DNA of 64,000 bases from Planctomycetaceae bacterium (GTDB lineage: Bacteria > Planctomycetota > Planctomycetia > Pirellulales > Thermoguttaceae), in NCBI GenBank assembly GCA_012719125.1, contig JAAYAY010000311.1, positions 32,939-96,938 of the forward strand. The letters are read 5' to 3'. Shown piece after piece: positions 32,763-42,590 of this stretch. The number at the start of each line of letters is the position of its first letter. The stretch's first letter is position 1. The notes under the pieces were generated by a model, which worked only from the letters and a program-made list of their open reading frames with translations, was not told where the DNA came from and searched no databases. The position numbers and the translations under genes were made by a program.

Positions 32763-35700
32763 TCACGTCTTGGCTTGAACGGACAGATTCTCCAGTGCTT
32801 CGAAAAGCTGGTCCGGTCGGATCGGCTTGGCCACGTACCCGTCCATGTCGGCGTCGCTGCACCGCTGGCGGACGTCTTCGACCGCGTGAGCCGTGAGCGC
32901 TACGATCGGCGTCCTCGTTCGTCCTGATTCTCCCTCGATGTCCCGAATGGCGGCCGTTGCGGCCAATCCGTCCATTTCCGGCATCTCCAGGTCCATCAAA
33001 ATGACGTCGAAGCTCTCTTCCTGAAACGCCTCAACGGCTTCTCGTCCGTCGGAGGCGGTTCGCGTTCGGTGCCCCCGGAGTTCGAGGATTCCCACGGCGA
33101 CTTCCCGGTTAATCGGGCTGTCATCGGCCACGAGAATCGACAAGCCGGAAGGCCGCTCGCCGACGGCGGAGTCGCTCGCCTTATCGGCCTCCGCACGATC
33201 CTTTCCGATCGCTTCCACAAGCGTGCTGATGAGTTCCGAAGGTTTCGCCGGCTTCGCAACGCTGAACTCGATCCCGAGATCGGCACACTTGTCCAGCGCC
33301 TCCATCTGACCAGGGGGCGTGAGCAGGACGATGGGCGGGTTGGCCGCAGCGTCCGGCACCAGACGTTGCACCAACTCCAAACCGGCCTGTGAGGTCACGG
33401 CCAGATCCACGAGCACGACGTCCGGCGCTGGTCTCCCGCCATCCCGACGGCATGCCCCGTGAACCGCCTCTTCTGTACTGCCGGTTGCGAACACCTTGAA
33501 GCCAGCCGCGTCGAGAACTTCGAAGGTCGCCTGACGGGAACGTGGGTTCTCCGAAAACAACAGTACGCCAACATCGCGATAGACTCCCTGCGCGGCCGGG
33601 ATGGTCGAGGTGTCGCCTTCCGGTAGCGGCACAACGAAGTGGAACTGGCTTCCTGTCCCAAGCTCGCTCTCGACCCAGATCCTTCCGCCCATGAGTTCGA
33701 CAAGCTGTGACGAGATCGCCAGGCCCAGCCCAGTTCCGCCGAACCGCCGTGTCGTCGAACTGTCGCTCTGCCGGAAGGCCTCGAAGATGCAATCGACTTT
33801 GTCCGCCGGAATGCCGATGCCGGTATCTGCGACCATGAAATGGACGCCGGCCGACTCGTCCTCGTCCTTTTCCACCCGGACCTCGACGTACACTTCGCCC
33901 TGGTTGGTGAACTTGACCGCGTTGCCGACCAGGTTGACGACCACCTGTCGAATCCGGCAGGGATCTCCGACCACTTGCTCGGGCAGCCTGGGATCAACGC
34001 GGCAGATCAGTTCGACCCCCTTTCGCGATGCGGCCAGCGCCAGCAGTCGCGCCGCGTCTCCCACGATCTCGTGGAGCGGAAACGACACGTGCTCGAGTTC
34101 CATTCGATTGGCTTCGATCTTCGAGAAGTCGAGGATGTCGTTGATGATGGACAGCAATGCCTCGGACGAGTCGCGGATCACCCCGATGTAATTGCGCTGC
34201 TGGCTGGTTAACGTGGTGCCCAGAACGAGTTCCGTCATGCCGAGCACACCGTTCATGGGCGTGCGGATCTCGTGACTCACAGTGGCAAGGAAGCGGCTCT
34301 TCGCCTCGTTGGCCGTTTCGGCCGCCTGCTTGGCCACCAGCAGGTCCTCCTCCGTCTGGCGGAGTTCGTCGGCAATTCGTGCCAGTTCGCGATTCGATGC
34401 CGCAAGTTGCCGGGCCCTCGATTCCGCGGCTGCCGTGCGTTCCGCCACGCGTCCTTCGAGGGTTTGGTTGAGAGTCTGAAGTTCCGCAAAGTTCTCGGAA
34501 TTCTCCAGGGCGGCGCCGGCGATCGTGGCAACGAAGTCGGCGAGCCTCTCTTCGTCGGGACCGAACAAATCCTTGACGTGCTCGTGGGCTACACACAAGC
34601 AGGCCACCGCCCGGCCGCGAACGAACAGGGGAGCGCAGAGAACGGAACGCCGGTCCCCGTGCGCCGCCGTGTCGGCGGCCGTCAGGTCATATTCGTCCAG
34701 CAACACAATGGCGCGGCCGGCCCGTAGCGTCTGCCTCACCGCCGACAAGGGAGGCATCGCATCGAGTTCGCCGACGAGCAACGCAGGAAGCGGTTCCTCG
34801 CTGTCGCTGTCGACCTGCATCACCGAACACTTCTCTCCGCGCAACAGGCGCAGAGCGGCGTGTCTGACTTCTTCATAGATCGCCGCCGGCGTGAGGGCCG
34901 AGGCGATCTTTCGCCCCGAATCGAGAACCGTGTCGAATCGATCGGCAAGCGAGAACGTAGCCGTATCGGCTGTCGAACTTTCGTCGGACAAAGGCGACAC
35001 CTGGGCAAGCAGTGCCTGCCCTTCCGCCTCACACAACGCGGCGTCGTGCCAGCGAAGTTCCCGCCCCACCTTCGCCATGGCAAGCAACGTCTGCGCTTGT
35101 TGGTATCTCGCCTCGTGGCGACGAGCTAATTGCAGACTTCGTTCAAACATGCGGCGCGCCTTGCGGACTTTGCCCTTCATGGCCGACACGAGCGCATATT
35201 CCCGGAATGCCTGGGCGTGGTCGTTCCTGCAAGGTAGAAATCCCGTGGCACGCCGAGCCGCCTGCTCGGCGCGGCGCAGCATCTCGTCGCGTCGTTGCTT
35301 CGTACAGTCCGAAAGTTCCGCGGCTTGCCGGCGTCGCACCGTGGCAAGCCACGCCAGCACCGGAATCGTGTACGCATTCTGCGCACCGCCGGAAACCGTG
35401 GTGGCGACGGCTTTCTCGAAAACGGAGGCTGCTCGTTCAAGCTGCCCTCGTCCCATCAGGCACAGGCCTTTGGCAAACAGGACCTGCGCGATGGCTTGCG
35501 TGTCGGAACGCTCTCTCTGCAGTTCGGTTTCGAGCAGATCTTCGGGGGCCTGCCCCTCCGTAGCACGCGCCCAGACGTCGAAGATGATTCCGGATGCCTG
35601 CTTGTCGCCGAGTTCAAGGCCCGAAGCATGGTTGAGCCGAGCTTCTTTGAGTGCTTCCTGGAATTCGCCGAGGTAGTAAAGGCTGGCGGCAATCTGGTAG

Positions 35701-38700
35701 CGGGCGATGTGGAGTTGCCAGAAATCACCCATGCGTTCCAGAAGCCGCACGGCTTCGCGACACTTGACGATACACTCCGAGTACTGCGACGACGAATAAA
35801 GGGCTATGCCGTAGAAGCACAAGGACTGTCCCTGACCCCAAAGGTCGCCGAACGACCGGCGAAGCTGCAAGGATTTCTCGGCATACCGAACCGCCCGTCG
35901 ATGGAGGGGAACGAGCGTCATCACCGGTGCGTGTTCCGAGTACGCGTTGGCCAATGCCGGAGAGGGGAGGAAACTCTCCACGCAGTTCAGGGCGCGCATG
36001 TGTCCCCAGAAACACTGCAGAATGTTCCCTTTGTACCAGCAGCCGTGATTGAAACCGCTCATCAGTCGAAAGTAGAGCTCTTCCGTCTCGTCAGGCACTC
36101 TTCGACGGCGGTGGAGGAACAAACCGGGCATCCACGTGTGCAAGGTCTGCACGAACACTTCCCACAACGCCAAGACGCCCAGCAGCCAAGTTCGCTTGGG
36201 CGTGGGCCTCCCAAGGGAACCCAGCCCCTCTTCAAAGTAGCCGATGGCGACTGCCATATCGCCTCGTTTGAATGCCAGTTCGCCCAGCTTGTAGTTGATT
36301 TTCGCTTGGGCAAGCGGACCTTCTGCCACATTGGCGGCTTCTTGAAACAACTCACCGGCCGGATCGTACCGACCTCGTAGCATCAGAATGTCGCCCAACC
36401 CCTCGGCGATTTGAAACCGCGTGGCCTTGGACGCATTCGTGCAGCCTCGTTCTGCAATACGGTATTGCTGCTCCGCGATTTCAAGCACATGCTGAGCTCG
36501 GGCCCTTTCCGCCGCGATCAAGGCATAAGGGAGGGCGGCGTGACTGTCTCCGGCGGCATCGAAATGGTAGGCCAGCGACGAGGCGTCGTCCGGCGATTTC
36601 ACCTGAAGACACGCCGCTGCCCGGCGGTGGATGTCGCGTCGCTGCTCGTCCGACATCCTGTCCAGCAGCGCGGCACGAATCTTGTCGTGGACGAAGATGC
36701 ACCGCGTGCCGTCCGGTCCCAGCCAGACAAGGCATCGCTGCCGCGCCTCGTTGAGGGCGCCGATCGCCTCGGACGACGTCTGGCCGGCAAGTTCGGATAC
36801 GATCTCCAGGTCGAATTCCTTTCCCAGCACCGCCCCTGCCGACAGCAACCCGATCGTCCTCCCAGGCAGCAGGTCCAGACGCCGTGTCAGGAACGTGGCA
36901 GCTCTGCTCGACGAACTCACGTCGGCCATCGCCAGATCGTCGACTTGCCAGCCCTCAGGTCCCGCCACCAACGCCCCGGTCTCGACGAAACCGCGGAGTA
37001 TCGCCGACGCCATGAACGGGCTTCCGCCCGACAGACGGCCGATCACGTCCACCGCTTCCTCTGGAAGTGGTCCGGCCATGGATTCCACGACTTTTCGGAC
37101 TTCGAGCGGTTCCAGCGGCAACAGCTTGAGGTGGGCGGTCGGTTCGCTTTGCCGCAGGAGATGATTCTCGGCGACCTCTTCGCTGCGGAACGCTGCCAGA
37201 ACAACAACGTGGTTCTTTTGCGGGTTCTCTGACGCCGCCGCGTGCCAGCGCCGAAGCAATTTGCAGCTCAGCTCGCCCGCCCACTGGCAGTCGTCGAGGA
37301 TGATGAGTGCAGGCCGTTCCGCAGAGCCGAGCGATTGCAGGAACCGGATCAAAGCTTGAACCGTCCGCACCTCGCCGGCCGCTTCAGGCGCCGAGTCTTC
37401 CCGCATCTCGGTTTGGAGCAAACTGGCCAATTGAGGCAGAGCCGCGGACACCGCCTCGCAATACACACCAATCCGCTCCCGGAGTTCTTCCGCCCGGCCA
37501 TGCTCAGCCCCGGCCTCAGCCAGCACACGCTCTACGATCCCGTCGAGAACGCGGAGCGGGTTCTGGGCGATCTCTACCGTCGCCAAACCCCGGAAGGCTC
37601 GCATGCCGTGATGGCTGGCCCGGTACGCGGCTTCCGTCAGCAGGCGTGATTTGCCGCTCCCGGACTCGCCTTCCAGAAACACAAGCCCCCCCCGGCCTGC
37701 ACCGGCGTTCTGCAACTGCTCATCGAGTTTTTCCAGTTCGCCCATGCGCGCTACGAAAGCCGGTTCCACCAAGGTGACGCGCCGGTCGCGAGATCCAATC
37801 ACCACCGCGGGATTCTCTCCACCCCTGCTGACGCCCGCGGCAATCGCCTCCAAATCGGCAAGGACGGCGTCGGCCGACTGGTAGCGATCTCGCGGATCTT
37901 TGCGCAACAGGCGTTGCAGCAGTTCGTCGAATGCTCGCGGCACGGAGACGCCTAATTGACGCAACTCCGGCACCGGCGCCGTCATCTGCTCGAACAGAAT
38001 CGTTCCGACCGTATTGCCCTGAAACGGCGACTTGCCGGCAAGACAGCGGAACAACACGAGACCGGCGGAATAGAGGTCAGACGCATCCGTCACGTCATGT
38101 TCAATCAGTCCGGCTTGCTCGGGCGACACGTACTGCGCCGTAGTCAAGAACCGATCAACCAGCCCATGGTCGGTCTGGATCGCCCGAGCCGGGCCAAAAT
38201 CAACGAGTGTCGTGTCATGAATCGGTCCAAACTCGTTGACGATCAGGTTGGTCGGCCGCAGGCCGCGATGGAGCACTTGACGCGCATGAAGGTCGCGCAA
38301 TGCGGAGAACACGCCTCGACCGACCACGAGCGACTCCGCCCAGGACAGTGTCTCTTTCACGAGGCGGTCTTCGAGTGACGATCCTTCAATGTGCTTCATC
38401 ACCAGTAGGAAGCTGTTGCCCTCCCGTCCGGAGTGGACGAGCGGCGCAACCCAGCGACTTCGCACGCGGCTCAGTTGCACGGTCTCATGTTCCAGCCGCA
38501 TCAACGCCCCTGCGGTGAGGGTGTTGATGGGAATCGCCTTCACGACATACTCCTCACCGATCCGAATGTCGGCGCTGAGATAGGTCCGGCTGCCGGCCGA
38601 CTCGCGCAGTAGTTTCTTCAGAAGGAAGCGCTCGCCGACGATCTGGCCCGTTCGAGGCTCTTCGCCATGGTCGAGTGCAGAAACGCTCGGTATATCACTT

Positions 38701-38711
38701 CTGGAGGACAT
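32763..38711 (-). CDS. Giant hybrid: pseudokinase-AAA ATPase-GAF-histidine kinase-two receivers
   Basis: Cytoplasmic signalling protein of 1982 residues from the ATG at 38711. Order: Ser/Thr-kinase-like domain (25-290), STAND-type ATPase with Walker A EGESGSGKS (347-355) and Walker B ALIILDDCQW, a long helical TPR-like region (about 800-1300), a GAF domain, a coiled coil, HisKA with FLATVSHEIRTPMNGVLGM, HATPase with VNLVGNAVKFTNQGEVYVEV and GTGLGL, a degenerate receiver, and a C-terminal receiver with VILMDLEMPEMDG. The kinase-like domain keeps Lys58 and DFG (171-173), but the HRD motif is HRG (148-150) with Arg replacing the catalytic-loop Lys, so phosphotransfer is doubtful. Upstream in-frame codons to 39032 are rejected as Arg/Cys-rich. 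Its phosphorelay partner may be the Hpt protein at 42201. Confidence 0.9.
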   Translation of the reverse strand: MSSRSDIPSVSALDHGEEPRTGQIVGERFLLKKLLRESAGSRTYLSADIRIGEEYVVKAIPINTLTAGALMRLEHETVQLSRVRSRWVAPLVHSGREGNSFLLVMKHIEGSSLEDRLVKETLSWAESLVVGRGVFSALRDLHARQVLHRGLRPTNLIVNEFGPIHDTTLVDFGPARAIQTDHGLVDRFLTTAQYVSPEQAGLIEHDVTDASDLYSAGLVLFRCLAGKSPFQGNTVGTILFEQMTAPVPELRQLGVSVPRAFDELLQRLLRKDPRDRYQSADAVLADLEAIAAGVSRGGENPAVVIGSRDRRVTLVEPAFVARMGELEKLDEQLQNAGAGRGGLVFLEGESGSGKSRLLTEAAYRASHHGMRAFRGLATVEIAQNPLRVLDGIVERVLAEAGAEHGRAEELRERIGVYCEAVSAALPQLASLLQTEMREDSAPEAAGEVRTVQALIRFLQSLGSAERPALIILDDCQWAGELSCKLLRRWHAAASENPQKNHVVVLAAFRSEEVAENHLLRQSEPTAHLKLLPLEPLEVRKVVESMAGPLPEEAVDVIGRLSGGSPFMASAILRGFVETGALVAGPEGWQVDDLAMADVSSSSRAATFLTRRLDLLPGRTIGLLSAGAVLGKEFDLEIVSELAGQTSSEAIGALNEARQRCLVWLGPDGTRCIFVHDKIRAALLDRMSDEQRRDIHRRAAACLQVKSPDDASSLAYHFDAAGDSHAALPYALIAAERARAQHVLEIAEQQYRIAERGCTNASKATRFQIAEGLGDILMLRGRYDPAGELFQEAANVAEGPLAQAKINYKLGELAFKRGDMAVAIGYFEEGLGSLGRPTPKRTWLLGVLALWEVFVQTLHTWMPGLFLHRRRRVPDETEELYFRLMSGFNHGCWYKGNILQCFWGHMRALNCVESFLPSPALANAYSEHAPVMTLVPLHRRAVRYAEKSLQLRRSFGDLWGQGQSLCFYGIALYSSSQYSECIVKCREAVRLLERMGDFWQLHIARYQIAASLYYLGEFQEALKEARLNHASGLELGDKQASGIIFDVWARATEGQAPEDLLETELQRERSDTQAIAQVLFAKGLCLMGRGQLERAASVFEKAVATTVSGGAQNAYTIPVLAWLATVRRRQAAELSDCTKQRRDEMLRRAEQAARRATGFLPCRNDHAQAFREYALVSAMKGKVRKARRMFERSLQLARRHEARYQQAQTLLAMAKVGRELRWHDAALCEAEGQALLAQVSPLSDESSTADTATFSLADRFDTVLDSGRKIASALTPAAIYEEVRHAALRLLRGEKCSVMQVDSDSEEPLPALLVGELDAMPPLSAVRQTLRAGRAIVLLDEYDLTAADTAAHGDRRSVLCAPLFVRGRAVACLCVAHEHVKDLFGPDEERLADFVATIAGAALENSENFAELQTLNQTLEGRVAERTAAAESRARQLAASNRELARIADELRQTEEDLLVAKQAAETANEAKSRFLATVSHEIRTPMNGVLGMTELVLGTTLTSQQRNYIGVIRDSSEALLSIINDILDFSKIEANRMELEHVSFPLHEIVGDAARLLALAASRKGVELICRVDPRLPEQVVGDPCRIRQVVVNLVGNAVKFTNQGEVYVEVRVEKDEDESAGVHFMVADTGIGIPADKVDCIFEAFRQSDSSTTRRFGGTGLGLAISSQLVELMGGRIWVESELGTGSQFHFVVPLPEGDTSTIPAAQGVYRDVGVLLFSENPRSRQATFEVLDAAGFKVFATGSTEEAVHGACRRDGGRPAPDVVLVDLAVTSQAGLELVQRLVPDAAANPPIVLLTPPGQMEALDKCADLGIEFSVAKPAKPSELISTLVEAIGKDRAEADKASDSAVGERPSGLSILVADDSPINREVAVGILELRGHRTRTASDGREAVEAFQEESFDVILMDLEMPEMDGLAATAAIRDIEGESGRTRTPIVALTAHAVEDVRQRCSDADMDGYVAKPIRPDQLFEALENLSVQAKT

Positions 38712-39509
38712 CGCAAACCCTGTTCGAGGTATCTCAGCCAACCGACGATCTCGATCTCCTCCTACCGCCTGGAGCGGGGTGGCCAGCGCTCCCACCCGAG
38801 ACTGGAGTCCGACGACGGCACCGCGAATCCGTTCCGCTCTTCCGAAGTCTAGCTTTCGCTTGGCACGGTACGTGGAACGAGTGAAGGAATAGCTTCTGCA
38901 ACGATTGTATGGGAGACCTTCCGCCTCGGTATCGCGACAGGCCCGTCGCCCCCAAAAAGAAACCATCACACCGTGGTCGATACTACATTTGCCCGTATTC
39001 TGACGATCCCAGACACTCCTTCCCAAGCGCATTCCACGCCCAGTCGATTCATCTTGACCTGGGCGACCCGATCCGACCTACGGCAGATCGCTTCCACGAT
39101 TGGTTCGAATGCGTTCAACGACTCTTTCCACGCAGCGACCGAAGGTGCGTTCCTTCAACAGGGCTGCGGGGTTTCCGCATCGTTCGGTCTGCGGTAAGAA
39201 TACCGGTTATGCCCGACGTACCACTCTTGGAAGGAGGGGTGCATTCCACCCCGAGTGGGTACATTGCGTCATTTTTTTCCGAAATCGGCGCGCCGGAACT
39301 ATTGCAATCGACAAACGTCTATGACCAGAATGCGAGTGTCGTTCAGAAGGGGCCGAAGCGAGACTATTGTGGCAGCAGCGTTTGGATGCATGCCGCGCAC
39401 CTTGTCGCCGGTCGTGTTGGAGGCTGGGCCTCAGCGCTGACCGGGCGAGGTGACGGCGAGGCATTCGCGTCAGTGGGGCGAATCAAATCTCATCCAGCCG
39501 GAGAGTCCC
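38712..39509. other. Gene-free divergent region
   Basis: About 800 bp between the hybrid kinase (minus) and the methyltransferase fusion (plus). Open frames here are Arg/Cys/Pro-rich and show no family. A hairpin GGGGTG-CATTC-CACCCC lies near 39236-39252, with a T7 tract about 20 nt further on at 39271; this is too distant for a typical terminator. No firm promoter seen. Confidence 0.45.
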
Positions 39510-41021
39510 ATGGCAACTGCGCGCATCGATCCGGGGCATACGTCGCCGTTATTCGAGGTTTCGTGGGAACAGGACGCAGCCTATCGAACGAACCCGAGGA
39601 TCCTCACGGACCTGCTGTGGGAACAGGTTCCTGTTCTCAAGTTCGCCAAGTGTCGTATCACCTCGATCGAGCCGGGAGCCGCCACCCTCGTCCTGCCTTT
39701 GAATCCTCAGTCGACAAACCAGCAATTCACTCATCAGGCCGCGTTGATGGCTCTCGCTGCCGACTATGCAGGTGGAATCGCCGTCCTTTCGTTGATGCCC
39801 GGCTGGCCCGTCATTGGCGTTCATCCCGTGATCTCTTCGAAGTCCATGGCATTGTGGACTCTGAAGGCAGACGTCAAGTATCTGCGACCGAGCGTCGCAG
39901 ACTTGGTTGTCACGGCTGAAGTGGAACCCACCAATCACGCGCGCGCCCAGCGTCGGTTTCTGGCAGGGAAGGCGGTCATCGAATCGGTGCCGATGACTTT
40001 CTGGAACGGTGACCTGCAGGTCGCGGCCGCAACCTTCACCTACTACGTGCGTCAGACAGACGCCCTGCGAACTGACGGAATCGACTGCCGCAAGGTCAAC
40101 ACGCTGTATGAACTGAAATTGACATCTTCCGCCGAGATGATTGCAGGTGTCCGGGCACGCGAGAGCGGAACGCTCTACGAGGACCCCTACGCCGCCCAAA
40201 TGGCCGGACAGCACGGAGTGGCTCTCGCAACTCGCTTCTGCGAACGTCTCCCCGAACTCGGCGGCATGGTCGCCGCCAGAACCTATCATCTGGACCAGGA
40301 AATCCTCCGTTTTCTTGAAGCCGGAGGCAGGAACCTTGTTCTCCTGGGAGTGGGCTGGGACATGCGACCGTTTCGGCTCCCCTTGCCGCTAGGCACACGT
40401 GTTTACGAACTGGGCTTCCCGACCACCTTGGCGGAGCGCAAGGCGAGGTTGCGCGAACTGTCGGTGGAAGACCCACCGGGAATCACAAGACTCGATGTGC
40501 CGATCGATCTTCGCACCATGCCGGCAGACTCGGCGCTCAGGCCTTATCTCAGCTTCGATGAGCCTGTCTTCATCGCTTGGGAAGGAATGAGTATGTATTT
40601 CGAGGACGGCGAGATTGAAGAAGTCCTCTCGGGCATTCGAGCAGCGATGCAGAATCCACAGAGTCTGTTGTGGCTCGATCTCGTCGACCGAAAAGCCGTT
40701 AAGACTCCCGAAGCGTGTGCTGACGGAATCCAGTCCTTCATGCGGGGAATGCAGATTTTGGGTGAGCCGTTCACGTTCGGCGTCGACTCCGTCCGGACGT
40801 TCATGAACGTCAACGGGTTTCACTGCCAAAGCGTTGTCTCCTCGGGAGTTTTTCTCGGCCCCGAGGCCGGTCCGGTCCACGATCTATACAAGTTCTGTGT
40901 CGCTTCGGCCCTAGTCGGTTCGGTCGCCAGAGGGGCGCGTCTCTCGACGATGGGCGGAGCACAGGACATGTCGGATTCCCAGTCGGAAATGCGCCCGGCC
41001 ACGGAGTTCCAAGGGATCTGA
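39510..41021 (+). CDS. Fusion of hotdog thioesterase-like domain and LCMT-type methyltransferase
   Basis: Cytoplasmic two-domain protein of 503 residues; the ATG at 39510 has GGAG upstream. Residues about 25-190 look like a hotdog fold of the DUF4442/YiiD type: NQQFTHQAALMALAADYAGG is the helix region and VKYLRPSVADLVVTAEVEP a strand block. Residues about 205-480 are a class I SAM methyltransferase of the leucine carboxyl methyltransferase-like (TIGR00027) kind, with LYEDPYAAQMAG, the SAM loop LVLLGVGWDMRPFRLP, and FIAWEGMSMYFEDGEIEEVL. Substrate unknown; a thioester- or carboxylate-modifying pair is possible. No biosynthetic neighbours are visible. Confidence 0.75.
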   Translation: MATARIDPGHTSPLFEVSWEQDAAYRTNPRILTDLLWEQVPVLKFAKCRITSIEPGAATLVLPLNPQSTNQQFTHQAALMALAADYAGGIAVLSLMPGWPVIGVHPVISSKSMALWTLKADVKYLRPSVADLVVTAEVEPTNHARAQRRFLAGKAVIESVPMTFWNGDLQVAAATFTYYVRQTDALRTDGIDCRKVNTLYELKLTSSAEMIAGVRARESGTLYEDPYAAQMAGQHGVALATRFCERLPELGGMVAARTYHLDQEILRFLEAGGRNLVLLGVGWDMRPFRLPLPLGTRVYELGFPTTLAERKARLRELSVEDPPGITRLDVPIDLRTMPADSALRPYLSFDEPVFIAWEGMSMYFEDGEIEEVLSGIRAAMQNPQSLLWLDLVDRKAVKTPEACADGIQSFMRGMQILGEPFTFGVDSVRTFMNVNGFHCQSVVSSGVFLGPEAGPVHDLYKFCVASALVGSVARGARLSTMGGAQDMSDSQSEMRPATEFQGI

Positions 41022-41089
41022 GCGGACTCTGCTCAGAGGACTCTCCGCAGCAATAGCAGTCCCCGCCGGCAGCCAGCCGATGGAGCAGG

Positions 41090-42172
41090 TCACGCCGGGT
41101 TGGTTGCACCGACGGCGATGCTTGGCGGGACCGACGCGCCGAGAAACATGACCGGCTGGTCCAGCGAGCGCGAGTTCTCGTCGAACCGTTCGCTGACTGC
41201 GATGAATTCCTGCTCCCGATTCAGGAATGCCCGGATCACGTCGGGATCGAAGTGCGTTCCGCTCCCTTCCAGGATGATCTTCCGCGTCGATTCGTGGGCG
41301 ATTTTTGGTTTGTAGACGCGCCGCGTCGTCAAGGCGTCGTAGACGTCGGCCACGGCCGTGATCCGACCGCAAAGCGGGATTTCCTGGCCTTTGAGTCCGA
41401 AGGGGTAGCCGTTGCCGTTGTAATGCTCGTGATGGGTCAGCGCGATGTCGTGGGCCATTCGCAAGAATTGGGCCTCGGGATGGGCACGAACGGCCGCGTC
41501 CAGAGTCTGCCCGCCGATCAGCGTGTGCTGCTTCATGATCTCGAACTCCTCTTCCGTGAACTTGCCCGGTTTGAGGAGGACGCTGTCGGGAATTCCGACC
41601 TTCCCGATATCATGCAACGGACTGGTCATATAGAGTTGCTGAACGTATTCCCCGTCGATCTCGTCGCCGAACTTCTGCCAACCCGAAAGCTCCTCCGCGA
41701 GAACCCGGCAGTACTCGCGCATCCTCTCCAGATGCGCGCCTGTCTGCGGGTCGCGCGACTCGGCCAGCTTGGCCAGGGAGAAAATCACGACGTCGCGACT
41801 TTCCAGGGAGAGGATGCGCTCGCCGACCCGCAATCGCATCCTCAACTCCTCGGGTTGGATCGGTTTCGTGAGGAAGTCGTCGGCGCCGGCGTTCAGCCCC
41901 TCCACGACATTCTCCACTCCGTCGAAAGACGTTACGAGGATCACGTAGATGTAACTGCTCGATTGGCGGCGCCGAATACTGCGGCATATCTCGACGCCGC
42001 TCATCTCCGGCAAATCCCAGTCGGAAACGACAAGACGGAACTTGCCCGTTCGGATCAGCTCGAACGCTTCGCGCCCGTTGTCGGCAGTGGTTACCTCATA
42101 GCCGAAGTGCCGCAGCGAGTTCGAAAGGATCTCGGCAGAAACGCAATCATCCTCGACAACCAAAACGTGCAT
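41090..42172 (-). CDS. Response regulator with HD-GYP phosphodiesterase domain
   Basis: Predicted cyclic di-GMP phosphodiesterase, 360 residues from the ATG at 42172 (GGAG 7 nt upstream). The receiver (1-120) has the acidic pair VVEDD, phospho-acceptor Asp in VVSDWDLPEMSG and the Lys of TKPIQ. The HD-GYP domain (about 145-330) has SRDPQTGAHLERMREY, the HD pair LHDIGKVGIPD, HTLIGGQTLD, ALTHHEHYNGNGYPFGLKG with the GYP motif, and AVADVYDALTTRRVYK. All metal ligands appear intact. It lies 28 nt downstream of the Hpt gene, so the two are likely cotranscribed. Confidence 0.93.
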   Translation of the reverse strand: MHVLVVEDDCVSAEILSNSLRHFGYEVTTADNGREAFELIRTGKFRLVVSDWDLPEMSGVEICRSIRRRQSSSYIYVILVTSFDGVENVVEGLNAGADDFLTKPIQPEELRMRLRVGERILSLESRDVVIFSLAKLAESRDPQTGAHLERMREYCRVLAEELSGWQKFGDEIDGEYVQQLYMTSPLHDIGKVGIPDSVLLKPGKFTEEEFEIMKQHTLIGGQTLDAAVRAHPEAQFLRMAHDIALTHHEHYNGNGYPFGLKGQEIPLCGRITAVADVYDALTTRRVYKPKIAHESTRKIILEGSGTHFDPDVIRAFLNREQEFIAVSERFDENSRSLDQPVMFLGASVPPSIAVGATNPA

Positions 42173-42200
42173 GAGACGCTCCAGGCTCACGGGTTGACCG

Positions 42201-42590
42201 TCAGGCCGATTGTTCGGACCTTTCTGTCGCCGGCCCAAACAGGGAAACGGCCTGGCGGAACCGCTTCCATTCCTCCTTCAAACTCTCCAGACTGGCCGGA
42301 ACGCCGTCCAACGACCGGTTGCGGGCAGCCCGCTCGATCTCGGAAGCATGCTTCTGAAGGCGCGACGCAGACGCGTTGGCCGACGCCCCCTTCAAGCGGT
42401 GGGCGAGCCGCGCCACCGAGTCGCTGTCGCTGCCGAATACCGCCTTTTCGAGTTCCTCGAGGTCCTCGTCACAGCGCTGCTCGAATTTGGCCAGGATGCG
42501 TTGTGCAAATTCGACGTTGCCAAGACAACGTGCCAGCAGATCCTCGACGTCCAGCACGTCCGCCATCTGGTCTTGCGTCTGTAGATTCAT
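42201..42590 (-). CDS. Histidine phosphotransfer (Hpt) protein
   Basis: Small four-helix phosphorelay protein, 129 residues. The active His is in VARLAHRLKGASANASAS (about residue 72), the standard HxLKG motif. Single Hpt domain with no other module. Located upstream of the HD-GYP regulator and in the same region as the hybrid kinase, so it may carry phosphate from that kinase receiver to the HD-GYP protein; this route is inference. ATG at 42590 chosen; a GTG three codons upstream is possible. Confidence 0.9.
   Translation of the reverse strand: MNLQTQDQMADVLDVEDLLARCLGNVEFAQRILAKFEQRCDEDLEELEKAVFGSDSDSVARLAHRLKGASANASASRLQKHASEIERAARNRSLDGVPASLESLKEEWKRFRQAVSLFGPATERSEQSA

Noticed and set aside
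38909..39919. 336-codon open frame overlapping the methyltransferase fusion start
   Set aside because: Mixed composition without any recognisable domain, and it overlaps the well-supported gene at 39510 in another frame.
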